From Deltaproteobacteria bacterium (GTDB taxonomy: Bacteria > JAUYMQ01), in assembly GCA_030698575.1 (NCBI GenBank), contig JAUYMQ010000219.1:1-12648 (forward strand): 12,648 bases of DNA, given 5' to 3'. The translations under genes were made by a program, and so were the position numbers. Positions 1 through 7,883 of this stretch are shown here, in pieces (positions within the stretch are counted from its first letter, which is position 1; the number at the start of each line of letters is the position of its first letter). The notes beneath the pieces are model-generated. The model was given only the letters and a program-made list of their open reading frames with translations. It did no database searches and had not been told where the DNA came from.

Positions 1-2328
1 CGGGCCAAAGCCGAGAGAGCCCTTGCAGAAAACGAGATGCGCCTTCGTGCCATCTTCGCATCGGCGCTCGACCCCGTGATCACCACTAACGCGGACGGGA
101 TCGTCCAGGCGGCCAGCGACTCGGTCGAACGGTGCTTCGGCTGGCATCCGCGGGAGACCTTTGGGAAGAGCATCGATCGTCTCTTCTACGAAGGGTTCCA
201 CCGCGAGTATCAGCAGGACCCCGATTCCCCTCTGCCTGCGGAGGAGAGCGGGCTCCTGGGCCATACACGGGAGATCGTCGCGCTCCGGAACGACGGCTCC
301 AGCTTTCCGTGCGAGATCTCGGTCTCCAGGGTCACGCTGCCGGGCCAGGCGGGCACCCTCTTCACGACCATCATCCGCGACATCACCGAGCGCCGTCGGT
401 CGGAGGAGCAGCGCCGGCAGCTCGTCGAGCTGATCGAGCACAGCCCGGATCTCATCGGGCTCGCGTCGATCGAGGGCAAGGCGCTTTACGTCAACCGTGC
501 AGGTCGGGAAATGGTCGGACTGGGGCCAGCCGCAGAGGTGAAACGGACCACACTGTCCGACTATATCCTTCCGGAGGATCGTAGCGAGTTCAGCAATTCC
601 GTTCTCTCTCGGGTAATCTCCGGCGGCGGCTACGTAGAGAAGGAATTCCGATTGCGTAATTTCATGACCGGAGAAGCCATACCGGCGCAGGGAAAGTTGT
701 TTCTCATCAAAGACAGCGCGACGGGGGAGCCGGTCGCCCTCGCCACGGTCACCTCCGACATCCGGAGCCGCAAGAAGGCGGAAGCGGATCTTCGAGCGTC
801 CGAGGCGCTGTTCCGGCAGTTCGTGGAGAGCCTGCCCCTGGGAATCGTCGTCCACTGTGACGGCCAGATCGTCTACGCCAACCTCTCGGCCGCGAGGCTG
901 GTCGGCGAGGCGCGCGCCGAGGATCTTCTGGGCCGGGCGGTCATCGAATTCATCCATCCCGAGGACCACCATCGCTCCAGGGCGAGGATACGCGCCATGC
1001 TGGAGAGCGGAGCGGCTGCGCCGCTTGCCGAGATCACGCTGCTGGCCCGAGACGGACGGCAGTTCACGGCCGAGATGCACACCCGCCTGATCGATTTCGA
1101 GGGACAGCGGGCCATCCTGGGCGTGTTCATGGACGTGACCGAGCGGAGGCAGATGCAGGCGCGGCTCCTCCAGGCCGACCGGCTCGCTTCCGTTGGCCTG
1201 CTTGCCGCGGGCGTCGCCCACGAGATGAACAACCCGCTCAGCTACGTGATCGCCAACCTCGACTTCGTGACCGAGCACCTGTCGCGTCGGAAGGCCCGGG
1301 ATCCGGAATCGGCGGAGCCCCCGGTGGATGCCGCCTCCCTGGAGGAACTGGAAGAGATCCTGCGCGAGGCCCGCAGCGGGGCGGAGCGCGTGAAGGTCAT
1401 TGTCAAGGATCTCAGGACCTTTTCGAGAACGGACGAGGAGACGGGCACCCCCACCGATCTGCACCCGGTGCTCGAGTCGACCGTCAACATGGCCTTCAAG
1501 GCCATCCGGACCGAGGCGCGGATCGTCAAGGACTACGGGAAGACCCCGCTCGTGGCGGGCAACGAGGCCCGTCTCGGGCAGGTCTTCATGAACCTGCTCC
1601 AGAACGCGGCCCAGGCGCTCGACAGCGCGAGGCCCGGGGGGAACGAGATCCGGCTGTCGACCCGCACGGACGACAGCGGGCGGGCCTGCATCGAGATCAG
1701 CGACACGGGACAGGGGATCGACGAGATGACCCTTCCCCGCGTCTTCGACCCGTTCTTCACGACGAAGCCGGTGGGGCTCGGCACCGGGCTGGGCCTTTCG
1801 ATCTGCCGGAACCTGCTAGAAGCGCTCGGCGGGGAGATCTCGATCACCAGCCGCCCCGGCGAGGGGACGACCGTCCGCGTGCTCCTGCCTGCGGCGGAGG
1901 CCGTGGCGCCCGCCCGATCCCGGCCCGGAGAAGCGCCCTCCGGCGCCCCCCTCCCGCGGTCCCGCGTGCTCGTCGTGGACGATGATCCTGCGCTGGGCGC
2001 CAGCCTGAAACGGGGACTCGCGGAATTTCACGACGTCGACGTCGTCGTGGGGGGCGACGAGGCCATCGCGCTTCTGCGGGAGAATCCGGCTTTCGATGTG
2101 ATTCTCTGCGACGTCATGATGCCCGGCAGAAGCGGCGGCGAGGTATACGAGACGCTTCGCGCGGAAAAGCCGGAGCTGGCTCAGCGATTCGTCTTCATGA
2201 CCGGCGGCGCGTTCACCGAGAAAGCCCGGCTGTTCCTCGAACGGGTGGACAACCCCGTCATCGAGAAGCCCTTCGACCTCGCGCACATCCGCACCTTCCT
2301 CGGCACCTTCGCGCGGCACCGGGCCTGA
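1..2328 (+). CDS. Hybrid sensor histidine kinase (PAS-PAS-PAS-HisKA-HATPase-receiver), 5' end missing
   Basis: The frame is open to the left edge, so the true start lies upstream. The ATG at 37 sits inside a PAS-linker-like helix (AENEMRLRAIF) and is not a credible start. Counting from that ATG, three PAS modules cover about residues 1-118, 122-248 and 250-372, and the first and third end in the usual D(I/V)TERR linker. HisKA follows, with the phospho-acceptor His at 395 in AHEMNNPLSY. HATPase_c has the N-box around 518-524, G1 at DTGQGID (556-562), then the F box and a GLGTGLGLSI G2 loop. An Ala/Pro linker leads to a receiver domain (643-763) with the acidic DDD at 648-650, phospho-acceptor Asp 692 and Lys 744. 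All catalytic residues are present. No membrane segment is visible in this part, so it is probably cytosolic, though the N-terminus is unseen. No DNA-binding regulator is adjacent, so the output partner and signal are unknown. Family assignment is secure. Confidence 0.93.
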   Translation, partial: RAKAERALAENEMRLRAIFASALDPVITTNADGIVQAASDSVERCFGWHPRETFGKSIDRLFYEGFHREYQQDPDSPLPAEESGLLGHTREIVALRNDGSSFPCEISVSRVTLPGQAGTLFTTIIRDITERRRSEEQRRQLVELIEHSPDLIGLASIEGKALYVNRAGREMVGLGPAAEVKRTTLSDYILPEDRSEFSNSVLSRVISGGGYVEKEFRLRNFMTGEAIPAQGKLFLIKDSATGEPVALATVTSDIRSRKKAEADLRASEALFRQFVESLPLGIVVHCDGQIVYANLSAARLVGEARAEDLLGRAVIEFIHPEDHHRSRARIRAMLESGAAAPLAEITLLARDGRQFTAEMHTRLIDFEGQRAILGVFMDVTERRQMQARLLQADRLASVGLLAAGVAHEMNNPLSYVIANLDFVTEHLSRRKARDPESAEPPVDAASLEELEEILREARSGAERVKVIVKDLRTFSRTDEETGTPTDLHPVLESTVNMAFKAIRTEARIVKDYGKTPLVAGNEARLGQVFMNLLQNAAQALDSARPGGNEIRLSTRTDDSGRACIEISDTGQGIDEMTLPRVFDPFFTTKPVGLGTGLGLSICRNLLEALGGEISITSRPGEGTTVRVLLPAAEAVAPARSRPGEAPSGAPLPRSRVLVVDDDPALGASLKRGLAEFHDVDVVVGGDEAIALLRENPAFDVILCDVMMPGRSGGEVYETLRAEKPELAQRFVFMTGGAFTEKARLFLERVDNPVIEKPFDLAHIRTFLGTFARHRA

Positions 2329-2389
2329 CGCCCCATCCCGCCCGCTCCCGCGGGGGCTGATTCGGGAAGGGCCCTGCCTCTGATCGCGC

Positions 2390-2419
2390 TTGCGACCCCG
2401 CGCCGCGGGGTGCTATAGC
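2390..2419 (+). promoter_or_regulatory. Candidate sigma70 promoter with a hairpin in its spacer
   Basis: TTGCGA (2390-2395) and TATAGC (2414-2419) are separated by 18 nt. The spacer region holds a perfect 7-bp inverted repeat (2395-2401 and 2405-2411, loop GCC), and the -10 lies in the palindrome GCTATAGC. It lies about 95 nt before the TPR gene start. The hexamers are imperfect and the inverted repeat may instead be an operator or a chance GC-rich palindrome. Confidence 0.35.
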
Positions 2420-2513
2420 TCCCCCGACCCGCGCGCCCTGATCACGCATCGGCGGACCGGCCCCCAGGGCAGGCCCGCCTTCACCTCTCCCTTTGATTCC
2501 AAAGGTTTACGCC

Positions 2514-4229
2514 ATGCGGGGGACATCCCTGCCCAAGCGAGTGACCAGCCTGGTCGGCCTCGTCGCGTTCTTGAACGCGCTCATCGTGGCCCCCCTCGCG
2601 CATGCATCCCTCACCGGCGATCTCATCACGCTCGGCAACCGCCACTATCTCAGCGGCGAGATGCCCGAGGCAGAGGAGTCCTACCAGAAGGCGCTCGGCG
2701 TCCGGCGCGAAGATCCCGTTGCTCACTACAACCTGGGCGTGGTTCTCTTCGAGACGGGAAACCTCGACGGGGCGCTGACACACTTCGAGCGATCCGCCTT
2801 CGCGGACCCCGCCCGCCCCGAAGCCTGGAACAACCTCGCAATCGTGCTCTGCGCGAAGGGGTATCTCGATCAGGCGGAGAGCGCGGCCAGGCGGGCACTC
2901 GAGAGCGATCCCGCGTTTGCCCCGGCCTACAACAATCTGGGCCTTGTGCTGGATGCCCTCAAACGACTGCCGGAGGCGCGGGAGTCGTTCGTGAACGCCG
3001 TGGGCATCGAACCGGGCCTGGCGGAAGCACAGAACAACCTTGGTGCCGCCCTGGCGCGCTCCGGTGAACTCGAGACAGCCCGGGCCGCTTTCGACCGCGG
3101 GATCCTCGCGGACGACCGGGTTGCCTACCTCTATTTCAACCGCGGGCTCCTCTCCCTCCGGAATGGCGACTACCGGGAGGCCCTGCGGGACTGGGAGCGC
3201 GCGCGACGGCTCGACCCGAACGCCGCGCCGGATTTCGTGATCGCCAGCGTGGCGCTGCAGGGGGGCGACTACGAGAAGGCCATCAGCCACTTCGAATCGG
3301 TCGACCCCGGGGGGCCGAAGCCCTCGACCCCCGTCGACCTCGACGACTTCAAGCCGCTCTTCGCTCCCTCCGGGATCGATGACCCCCGCATCCGGAAGGC
3401 CCTCGGCCAGAAGCACCGGGACGGGCGCGGGGCGCCTCCGGCGGCCGCTGCGGAAAAGCCGGTGGATCCCAAACGGCTCTCGAAGGACTATGCGGATCTG
3501 GGCCAGGTGAGCTTCGATCGCGGCCTGGATGAGCGCGCGGAGGAGCTGCTCGCCGACGCAATCCGGCTGGATCCGGACAACCTCGCGGCGCGGGAGGCGC
3601 TGGGAAGCGTGTACCTCAAGCGGGGGCGAGCCGAGGAGGCTGTCATCGTCCTCGAGCCGCTCGCAGAGCTACCCGATGTCCGGGCCGACCAGCTCGTGCT
3701 GCTCGCCGACGCCCGCTCTGAGGCCAATCAGTTGCCGGAGGCGATGCGGCTCTACGAGCGCGCCGCCCTGCTCGATCCCGGCAACGCCAAGGCGCGCATC
3801 GGCCTGGGATGGATCCAGTTCCGCGCCAACCAGAGAGAGGTGGGGATTAAGACGATCCGCCAGGGCGTCGCTCTCGCACCCAAGGACTCCTACGGACGCG
3901 TGATGCTCGCCGATACGCTGCAAATCGCCGACAAGCCGGAGCCGGCCGAGCGCGAATACCGGCGGGCGCTGCGCGCTAACCCGCGGGACGCTCGGGCGCA
4001 TGCCCACTATGCAAGTTTCCTCGTCTCCCAGTCGCGCTTCAGCGAGGCCCAGGAGCACTACGGAAAGGCCCTCGAGTTCGATCCGGACGCGGACGACGTG
4101 GCCGAGGAGATGGAGCGCCTCCGCACACGCAAGAAGGCCAAAATCAGCAACATCTGGGAAGGGATCGTGATCATGCCGCTGCTGCCGTTCATCGGGATTG
4201 CAGGCCTGATGCACAAGGTGTCGAAGTGA
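2514..4229 (+). CDS. Exported TPR-repeat protein with C-terminal hydrophobic anchor
   Basis: The ATG at 2514 is preferred over an in-frame TTG at 2493, because AAAGG lies 8 nt upstream and the protein then begins with a good Sec signal peptide (positively charged start, hydrophobic core, probable cleavage after AHA at residue 31). The 571-residue protein has about six TPR-like units over residues 35-265 and another five or so over 320-530. The usual pattern is visible (YNLGVVLFETG, WNNLAIVL, YNNLGLVLDALKR, ALEFDPD). A proline-rich, charged linker (about 264-318) separates the two blocks. A hydrophobic helix at about 548-565, rich in Ile, Pro and Leu, precedes a short basic end. I infer a periplasmic scaffold held at the inner membrane. 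TPR proteins bind partner proteins, but nothing here identifies the partner. The next gene overlaps the stop codon, so the two are probably made together. Confidence 0.88.
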   Translation: MRGTSLPKRVTSLVGLVAFLNALIVAPLAHASLTGDLITLGNRHYLSGEMPEAEESYQKALGVRREDPVAHYNLGVVLFETGNLDGALTHFERSAFADPARPEAWNNLAIVLCAKGYLDQAESAARRALESDPAFAPAYNNLGLVLDALKRLPEARESFVNAVGIEPGLAEAQNNLGAALARSGELETARAAFDRGILADDRVAYLYFNRGLLSLRNGDYREALRDWERARRLDPNAAPDFVIASVALQGGDYEKAISHFESVDPGGPKPSTPVDLDDFKPLFAPSGIDDPRIRKALGQKHRDGRGAPPAAAAEKPVDPKRLSKDYADLGQVSFDRGLDERAEELLADAIRLDPDNLAAREALGSVYLKRGRAEEAVIVLEPLAELPDVRADQLVLLADARSEANQLPEAMRLYERAALLDPGNAKARIGLGWIQFRANQREVGIKTIRQGVALAPKDSYGRVMLADTLQIADKPEPAEREYRRALRANPRDARAHAHYASFLVSQSRFSEAQEHYGKALEFDPDADDVAEEMERLRTRKKAKISNIWEGIVIMPLLPFIGIAGLMHKVSK

Positions 4230-4819
4230 CCTCATTCTCACGCCTCATGCCGGGCCCCCTGGCGCTGATTCTCTGTGCGTTGGTAGCGCTCACAGGGTGC
4301 AAGACGTTCTTCCACCTGGATCCGCTCCGTTCTCCGGATGATTTCTATCCGCTGGCCATCGGAAACCGGTGGATCTACCAGGACTCGACGGGAACCGAGA
4401 TCGAAGAGGTCATCACGGATCACATCGGTGAGTATTTCTACAACGGGAAGACTCGCCTGGGCACCGCGCACGTGACGACGGGTGTCATGCAGGCAAACTT
4501 TCACAAGGGCATCGCCCGCTCCCCTCGCCATCTCATCAAGCTGCCTCTCACGATTGGCGCAATATGGACCGCAGAGGACCTGATCTACGAGGTCAGCGAC
4601 ACGAAGAAGCGCGTTCAGGTCCCAGCCGGAATCTTCGAGAACTGCCTCGAGATTCGTGTAAGGCACCGCCGGGAATTCGTCACGAACCGCGAGAAGGGGG
4701 CGATCGAGACCTACGTGACAGTCACCTTCGCCCCTGGCGTGGGCCCCGTCGAATGGGCGACGCGGCAGGGCAACCGCATCATCTACCGCAAACAGCTTCT
4801 GAGCTACTACCTCGCCTGA
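4226..4819 (+). CDS. Putative lipoprotein of unknown function
   Basis: The GTG start overlaps the TGA of the TPR gene (GTGA), with AAGG about 7 nt upstream inside that gene, which indicates translational coupling. An ATG seven codons later (4247) is an alternative. The 197-residue product starts with a lipoprotein signal peptide: a hydrophobic stretch ending in the lipobox LTGC with Cys 25. The residue after Cys is Lys, not Asp, which by the E. coli sorting rule favours the outer membrane. The mature part resembles a common type of small exported protein, with a 'FYPLAIGNRWIYQD' opening, 'GIFENCLEIRV' in the middle and 'TFAPGVGPVEW' near the end. I recognise this pattern but know no function for it. 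Coupling to the TPR protein suggests that the two act together in the envelope. Confidence 0.85.
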   Translation: MTSFSRLMPGPLALILCALVALTGCKTFFHLDPLRSPDDFYPLAIGNRWIYQDSTGTEIEEVITDHIGEYFYNGKTRLGTAHVTTGVMQANFHKGIARSPRHLIKLPLTIGAIWTAEDLIYEVSDTKKRVQVPAGIFENCLEIRVRHRREFVTNREKGAIETYVTVTFAPGVGPVEWATRQGNRIIYRKQLLSYYLA

Positions 4820-4867
4820 CGCCGGGCACGGGCGCTTCGGCGTCAGCCGCGCGGTGCCCCTCCCGGG

Positions 4868-4921
4868 AAAAAGAAAAGCGCGCGGCACCGGGATCGACCG
4901 GCGCCGCGCGCTCTGTTTTTT
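4868..4921. terminator. Bidirectional intrinsic terminator
   Basis: A 9-bp stem (4878-4886 with 4903-4911) continues, after one mismatch, into 4 more base pairs (CCGG/CCGG) around a GATCGA loop. On the + strand it is followed by TCTGTTTTTT. On the - strand it is followed by TTTTCTTTTT (complement of 4868-4877). It lies between the convergent lipoprotein gene and the 92-residue gene and can end transcripts from both sides. Confidence 0.85.
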
Positions 4922-4952
4922 CCAGGACTCCGGCCTGCCGGCGCCCTCGGTG

Positions 4953-5231
4953 CTAGTGCATGTTCTCGAGACTGTCGGGCGGCGTACGGGTGCTCATCTC
5001 GTCGTGCCCCGTGACCGTCTCGAGCGGCTCGTTGTTGAGCATCCAGTGAAACGGCCGGAAGACCAGCTGATCCGCCACGAAGCCGGCGGCGTAGACGGGA
5101 ATCGCCGCGAGCTTGAATGGATGAGTATTGAGGGAATCCTCGTAGTCGTCATGCGCCAGCGCCCCGACGGGGCTCACAACAACCGCCAGCAGGGCAACCG
5201 CCGCCAGAAATCCTATTCGCTTCCAGTTCAT
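4953..5231 (-). CDS. Small exported protein, unknown function
   Basis: The product has 92 residues. The ATG at 5231 is preceded by a strong ribosome-binding site (GGGAGGAG, about 4 nt spacing). A Sec signal peptide covers residues 1-26, with probable cleavage after ALA. The mature protein starts with an acidic His-Asp-Asp-Tyr segment, then a hydrophobic stretch at about 40-58 (KLAAIPVYAAGFVADQLV), then VFRPFHWML, and ends in a polar tail containing GHDE. I recall similar short proteins with a 'RPxHW' motif and a terminal 'GH' in deltaproteobacterial-type genomes, but this is from memory and no function is known to me. The protein is probably anchored in or at the inner membrane. The gene stands alone, is followed by the bidirectional terminator, and reads towards the lipoprotein gene. 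Confidence 0.75.
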   Translation of the reverse strand: MNWKRIGFLAAVALLAVVVSPVGALAHDDYEDSLNTHPFKLAAIPVYAAGFVADQLVFRPFHWMLNNEPLETVTGHDEMSTRTPPDSLENMH

Positions 5232-5528
5232 CCGACTCCTCCCATTTTCCGCGGGGCCGGGGCCGCCGCCTCGAGGCCGGCCTGCACCGCTCTCAATCCT
5301 AGCTCATCGGCTGGGGAAAGACGTAACTTGACCCCCATTTCCACGGCCCGTTTCAACCCCCTTCCGTGGGTCAGCCGGGGCCAGCGGGGGGGGCCGCAAC
5401 CTGCCGGGCCCCCAAAAAAAGGCAGGAACCTCCGAAGAAGTTCCTGCCCTCCCCTGTGAAACAGCCTGCATTCGCAGGTCATGGTGTACGTGGCCCACCG
5501 AGGTGGAAAGTGTCAGTTTATTTTCACC
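5232..5528. other. Intergenic region between two - strand genes
   Basis: No convincing gene is seen on either strand in these roughly 300 bases. The right half holds the hairpin terminator at 5414-5448 and a second inverted repeat next to the upstream stop codon. The left half should carry the promoter of the 92-residue gene. A weak -10-like TAGGAT (- strand, 5296-5301) is present without a clear -35. An inverted repeat CCACGG/CCGTGG (5341-5346 and 5364-5369) has no assigned role. Confidence 0.5.
5414..5448 (-). terminator. Intrinsic terminator downstream of the DUF4124 gene
   Basis: A perfect 9-bp stem (5421-5429 with 5440-5448) encloses a 10-nt loop. Read on the - strand it is followed directly by seven T residues (A-tract 5414-5420 on +). 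It lies about 80 nt beyond the stop codon of the - strand DUF4124 gene. Confidence 0.88.
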
Positions 5529-5530
5529 TC
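5500..5530. repeat. Inverted repeat at the stop codon of the DUF4124 gene
   Basis: Two 10-nt arms (5500-5509 and 5521-5530) pair at 9 positions plus one mismatch around an 11-nt loop. The outer arm overlaps the stop codon (5529-5531). There is no U-tract at the expected side, so this is not a standard terminator. It may stabilise the 3' end of the mRNA. Confidence 0.4.
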
Positions 5531-6131
5531 AGGGGTGTCCGCCGATGTAGAGATCCAGCTCGGGGAGCCGCACCTCAGGCCCGTAGACCCGCTCCAGAAC
5601 TTCCTTGTCGTGCCAGTTCACCTCGGTCTCGACGGGGACGGGGTTACGAAGGAAGAACCGCTGCCCGTCGATGTAGACAACCCGCTCGGTCCCCGTATGA
5701 TCGCTCGGGGAGTGACCGGTCGCCTCTTCGACGTAGCCGAGGTTCGGGACGTAGGCCCAGCGCTCCGAGCTGTTCTTGAAGCCCCGATGCTGTCGGGCGC
5801 TCGTGTCGCGCTGCGCTGCGCGGTTCACCTTGCCACTCTGGAGGTGGCCCGGAATAACGATGGGATCGAGGTCGGCCGGCATCATCCCCTGGATGGGAAC
5901 GCGCCGGGCAAGCTCGGTCTCCGACATCGTCGTGGCGGAACTGCGGTAATCCGCCGGGACCTTGTCGATCTCGTCGGTAAATCCGACATTGCCCTGCCCG
6001 TCGATCCATCGGTAGATGGTCGCCGTTGCGGGGGGCGCGCACAGTGCCAGGATCGCAAGACTGAAGAGCGCTTCGCCAAATATGCGAAGCGCACTCGCCC
6101 GCGCGGTGCTGCCGCTTGCGAGGTTGGCCAT
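5529..6131 (-). CDS. Exported DUF4124-domain protein
   Basis: The ATG at 6131 is chosen because AAGGAGG lies 8 nt upstream and a signal peptide begins soon after. A longer in-frame start at 6197 would bury that signal behind a proline-rich, charged extension. The product has 200 residues. A rather long signal sequence covers residues 1-38, with its hydrophobic core at about 18-32, and cleavage is expected near PATA. A DUF4124 domain follows at about 39-63, with the typical IYRWIDGQGNVGFTDE pattern. The remaining 140 residues are polar and rich in Pro, Arg and Glu, with a second aromatic Gly-Asp strand pattern (VVYIDGQRFF) near 160. DUF4124 domains occur in many Gram-negative exported proteins; their function is not established. 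The gene lies 135 bp beyond thrC on the same strand and may be cotranscribed, but it has its own terminator. Confidence 0.82.
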   Translation of the reverse strand: MANLASGSTARASALRIFGEALFSLAILALCAPPATATIYRWIDGQGNVGFTDEIDKVPADYRSSATTMSETELARRVPIQGMMPADLDPIVIPGHLQSGKVNRAAQRDTSARQHRGFKNSSERWAYVPNLGYVEEATGHSPSDHTGTERVVYIDGQRFFLRNPVPVETEVNWHDKEVLERVYGPEVRLPELDLYIGGHP

Positions 6132-6266
6132 GGGGGAATCCTCCTTTTCCGGCCAGTCGGCGGGAGCCGGGATGCTGCCAGGGTATGGGTTTTTCACCTC
6201 ACCTTTTAAGTGGCAGGCAATCCGGTCCGGTGGCAGCGGGAGGCGGGAAAAAGAGGAGAATCAGGT

Positions 6267-7613
6267 TCAGAAACGCTTGTCGAGCGCTTCGAAGATGGCC
6301 CGGCGTACAGAATCGTAATCCGGCGGGAGGACGATGGGCAGATTCGCGTGCGCGGGCGTTACACCGTCGAGCTGCCCCTCGTGGTACTGGATCTTGAATT
6401 CGGGGAACTTCAGGCCGTTGGCCGTCGAGATGAGCACGACCTTCTGGTAATTCTTGATCACGCCCTGATCGATGAGCTTGATGAGCCCGGCGAGCGCGAC
6501 GCCGGTGTGCGGACAGGTGAACATCCCCGCGCGATCGGCCCGGGCGGAGGCGTTCGCAAGCTCGTCCTCGGTCGCCTCCTCGACAACCCCGTCGAACTCC
6601 TTCAGGACCTTCACGGCCTTCTCGAAACTGACCGGATTCCCGATCTGGATGGCGCTGGCGAGGGTCTTCTCCGCCTGGATCGGCTCTAAATCCTTGAAGC
6701 CCTTCTTGAAGCTCCGGTAGAGGGGATTGGCGGCATGCGCCTGGGCGACGGCTATCCGCGGAAGCTTCGACACGAGGCCGAGGTCACGCATCATGAGGAA
6801 CCCCTTCCCCAGCGCGCTCACGTTCCCGAGGTTTCCTCCCGGAATCACCACCCAGTCGGGCACGACCCAGTCGAACTGCTGCGCCACCTCGATGCTGACG
6901 GTCTTCTGCCCTTCCACACGAAGGGAGTTCATCGAGTTGGCCAGGTAGAGATCGTTCTCGGTGCAGACCTTCTGGACAATCTCCATGCAGCCGTCGAAGT
7001 CGGTCTCGAGCGCGAGCACGAGGGCGCCGTTGGCCAGCGGCTGGACGAGCTGGGCGTTCGACACCTTCCCCTTCGGGAGGAAGACGATGGACTGAATGCC
7101 GGCCGATGCGCAGTAGGCGGCCAGGGCCGCCGAAGTATCCCCCGTGGAAGCGCATGCGACAGCGGGAATTTTCTTGCCCTGGGCGATCATCTGCTTCACG
7201 GCCGAGACCAGCACGGTCATTCCCAGATCCTTGAAGGACCCGGTGTGGCTGTTGCCGCAATGCTTGACCCAGAAGTCCTCGAGACCCAGCTCTCGCCCGA
7301 ATCGTTCGGCCCAGAACAGATTCGTATGGCCCTCGAACATGGAGACGATATTCCCGTTATCGATGTTCGGAAGCACCCATTCCTTCTTCCCCCAGACACC
7401 CGATCCGAAGGGCCACTCGGTGCTGTGAGACCGTTCCTCGAAGATCTTCATCCAGGAAGCCGCGCTGCGGTTGCCAAGTTTCTCGAAGTCATGAACGACC
7501 TCGAGGAGCCCGCCACAGCGGCGGCACCGATAGACGATCTCATCGAGCGGATACCGCTCGCCGCAACGCCTGAAGCACTCGAACCAGGCGTTGTATTCGG
7601 TCGGGCTGTCCAT
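6267..7613 (-). CDS. thrC: Threonine synthase
   Basis: This PLP enzyme converts O-phospho-L-homoserine to L-threonine and phosphate, the last step of threonine synthesis, in the cytoplasm. The 448 residues match the bacterial form with an N-terminal zinc-ribbon-like segment: Cys 13, Cys 17, Cys 30 and Cys 33. The PLP Schiff-base lysine is Lys 128 in [12 protein letters not shown]. The [12 protein letters not shown] loop follows, as does the PGGNLGN phosphate-binding motif. Near the C-terminus [12 protein letters not shown] and STANGLKF are typical of the family. The ATG at 7613 has GGAG about 8 nt upstream. No other threonine-pathway gene is nearby, so it appears to be a single-gene unit or to lead a two-gene unit with the DUF4124 gene. 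A good promoter lies about 120 nt upstream, and the leader shows no threonine-rich attenuator peptide. Confidence 0.96.
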   Translation of the reverse strand: MDSPTEYNAWFECFRRCGERYPLDEIVYRCRRCGGLLEVVHDFEKLGNRSAASWMKIFEERSHSTEWPFGSGVWGKKEWVLPNIDNGNIVSMFEGHTNLFWAERFGRELGLEDFWVKHCGNSHTGSFKDLGMTVLVSAVKQMIAQGKKIPAVACASTGDTSAALAAYCASAGIQSIVFLPKGKVSNAQLVQPLANGALVLALETDFDGCMEIVQKVCTENDLYLANSMNSLRVEGQKTVSIEVAQQFDWVVPDWVVIPGGNLGNVSALGKGFLMMRDLGLVSKLPRIAVAQAHAANPLYRSFKKGFKDLEPIQAEKTLASAIQIGNPVSFEKAVKVLKEFDGVVEEATEDELANASARADRAGMFTCPHTGVALAGLIKLIDQGVIKNYQKVVLISTANGLKFPEFKIQYHEGQLDGVTPAHANLPIVLPPDYDSVRRAIFEALDKRF

Positions 7614-7736
7614 GGCTCACTCCAAGGCGGGCGGCGCCTGTGACAAGCTCCGCGGAGGTTGCACTCGAGGTCCCGGTGGCGCGCCGGCCGGGTGGATCAA
7701 CCCGCCCGCCGGAGGCGAAAATGGCCCCTTCAGGAG

Positions 7737-7766
7737 ATATTAGGGAGTGCGTCCGAGCGCTGTCAA
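7737..7766 (-). promoter_or_regulatory. Sigma70-like promoter for thrC
   Basis: Read on the - strand, a perfect TTGACA (7761-7766 on +) is followed after 18 nt by TAATAT (7737-7742), 5 of 6 to consensus. Transcription would start near 7730, giving a leader of about 117 nt before the thrC ATG. Confidence 0.68.
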
Positions 7767-7783
7767 CGGACATTCGACTTTGG

Positions 7784-7812
7784 TTGTCAGCCTGAACCCT
7801 TCGTGATATACA
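7784..7812 (+). promoter_or_regulatory. Sigma70-like promoter for the lipoprotein operon
   Basis: TTGTCA (7784-7789), a 17-nt spacer and TATACA (7807-7812) form a near-consensus promoter. The start point would be about 7819, some 65 nt before the first ATG. It is back to back with the thrC promoter; the two -35 boxes are 17 bp apart. Confidence 0.68.
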
Positions 7813-7883
7813 TTGCCACTCCTGCGGCCCCTCCAGCGCGCCTCCGGGCAGCACCGTGGCAGTGAGATCCGACTAGCAATATC

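Noticed and set aside
2481-3416. 311-codon open frame on the - strand
   Set aside because: It is antisense to the TPR gene, whose repeats are unmistakable.
5521-6201. TTTTCACCTCA present at both ends of the DUF4124 gene (5521-5531 and 6191-6201)
   Set aside because: An 11-nt match is expected several times by chance in a window of this size, and no target duplication or mobile gene accompanies it.
5481-6209. 242-codon open frame on the + strand
   Set aside because: It is antisense to the DUF4124 gene, which has a ribosome-binding site, signal peptide and domain match.
6200-6266. Terminator downstream of thrC
   Set aside because: A T-rich stretch is present on the - strand, but no stable hairpin comes before it, so thrC may read through into the DUF4124 gene.
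6735-7643. 302-codon open frame on the + strand
   Set aside because: It is antisense to thrC, which has all family motifs.
7614-7730. Possible riboswitch or attenuator in the thrC leader
   Set aside because: No leader peptide with repeated threonine codons, no T-box pattern and no terminator-like hairpin were found in the 117-nt leader.
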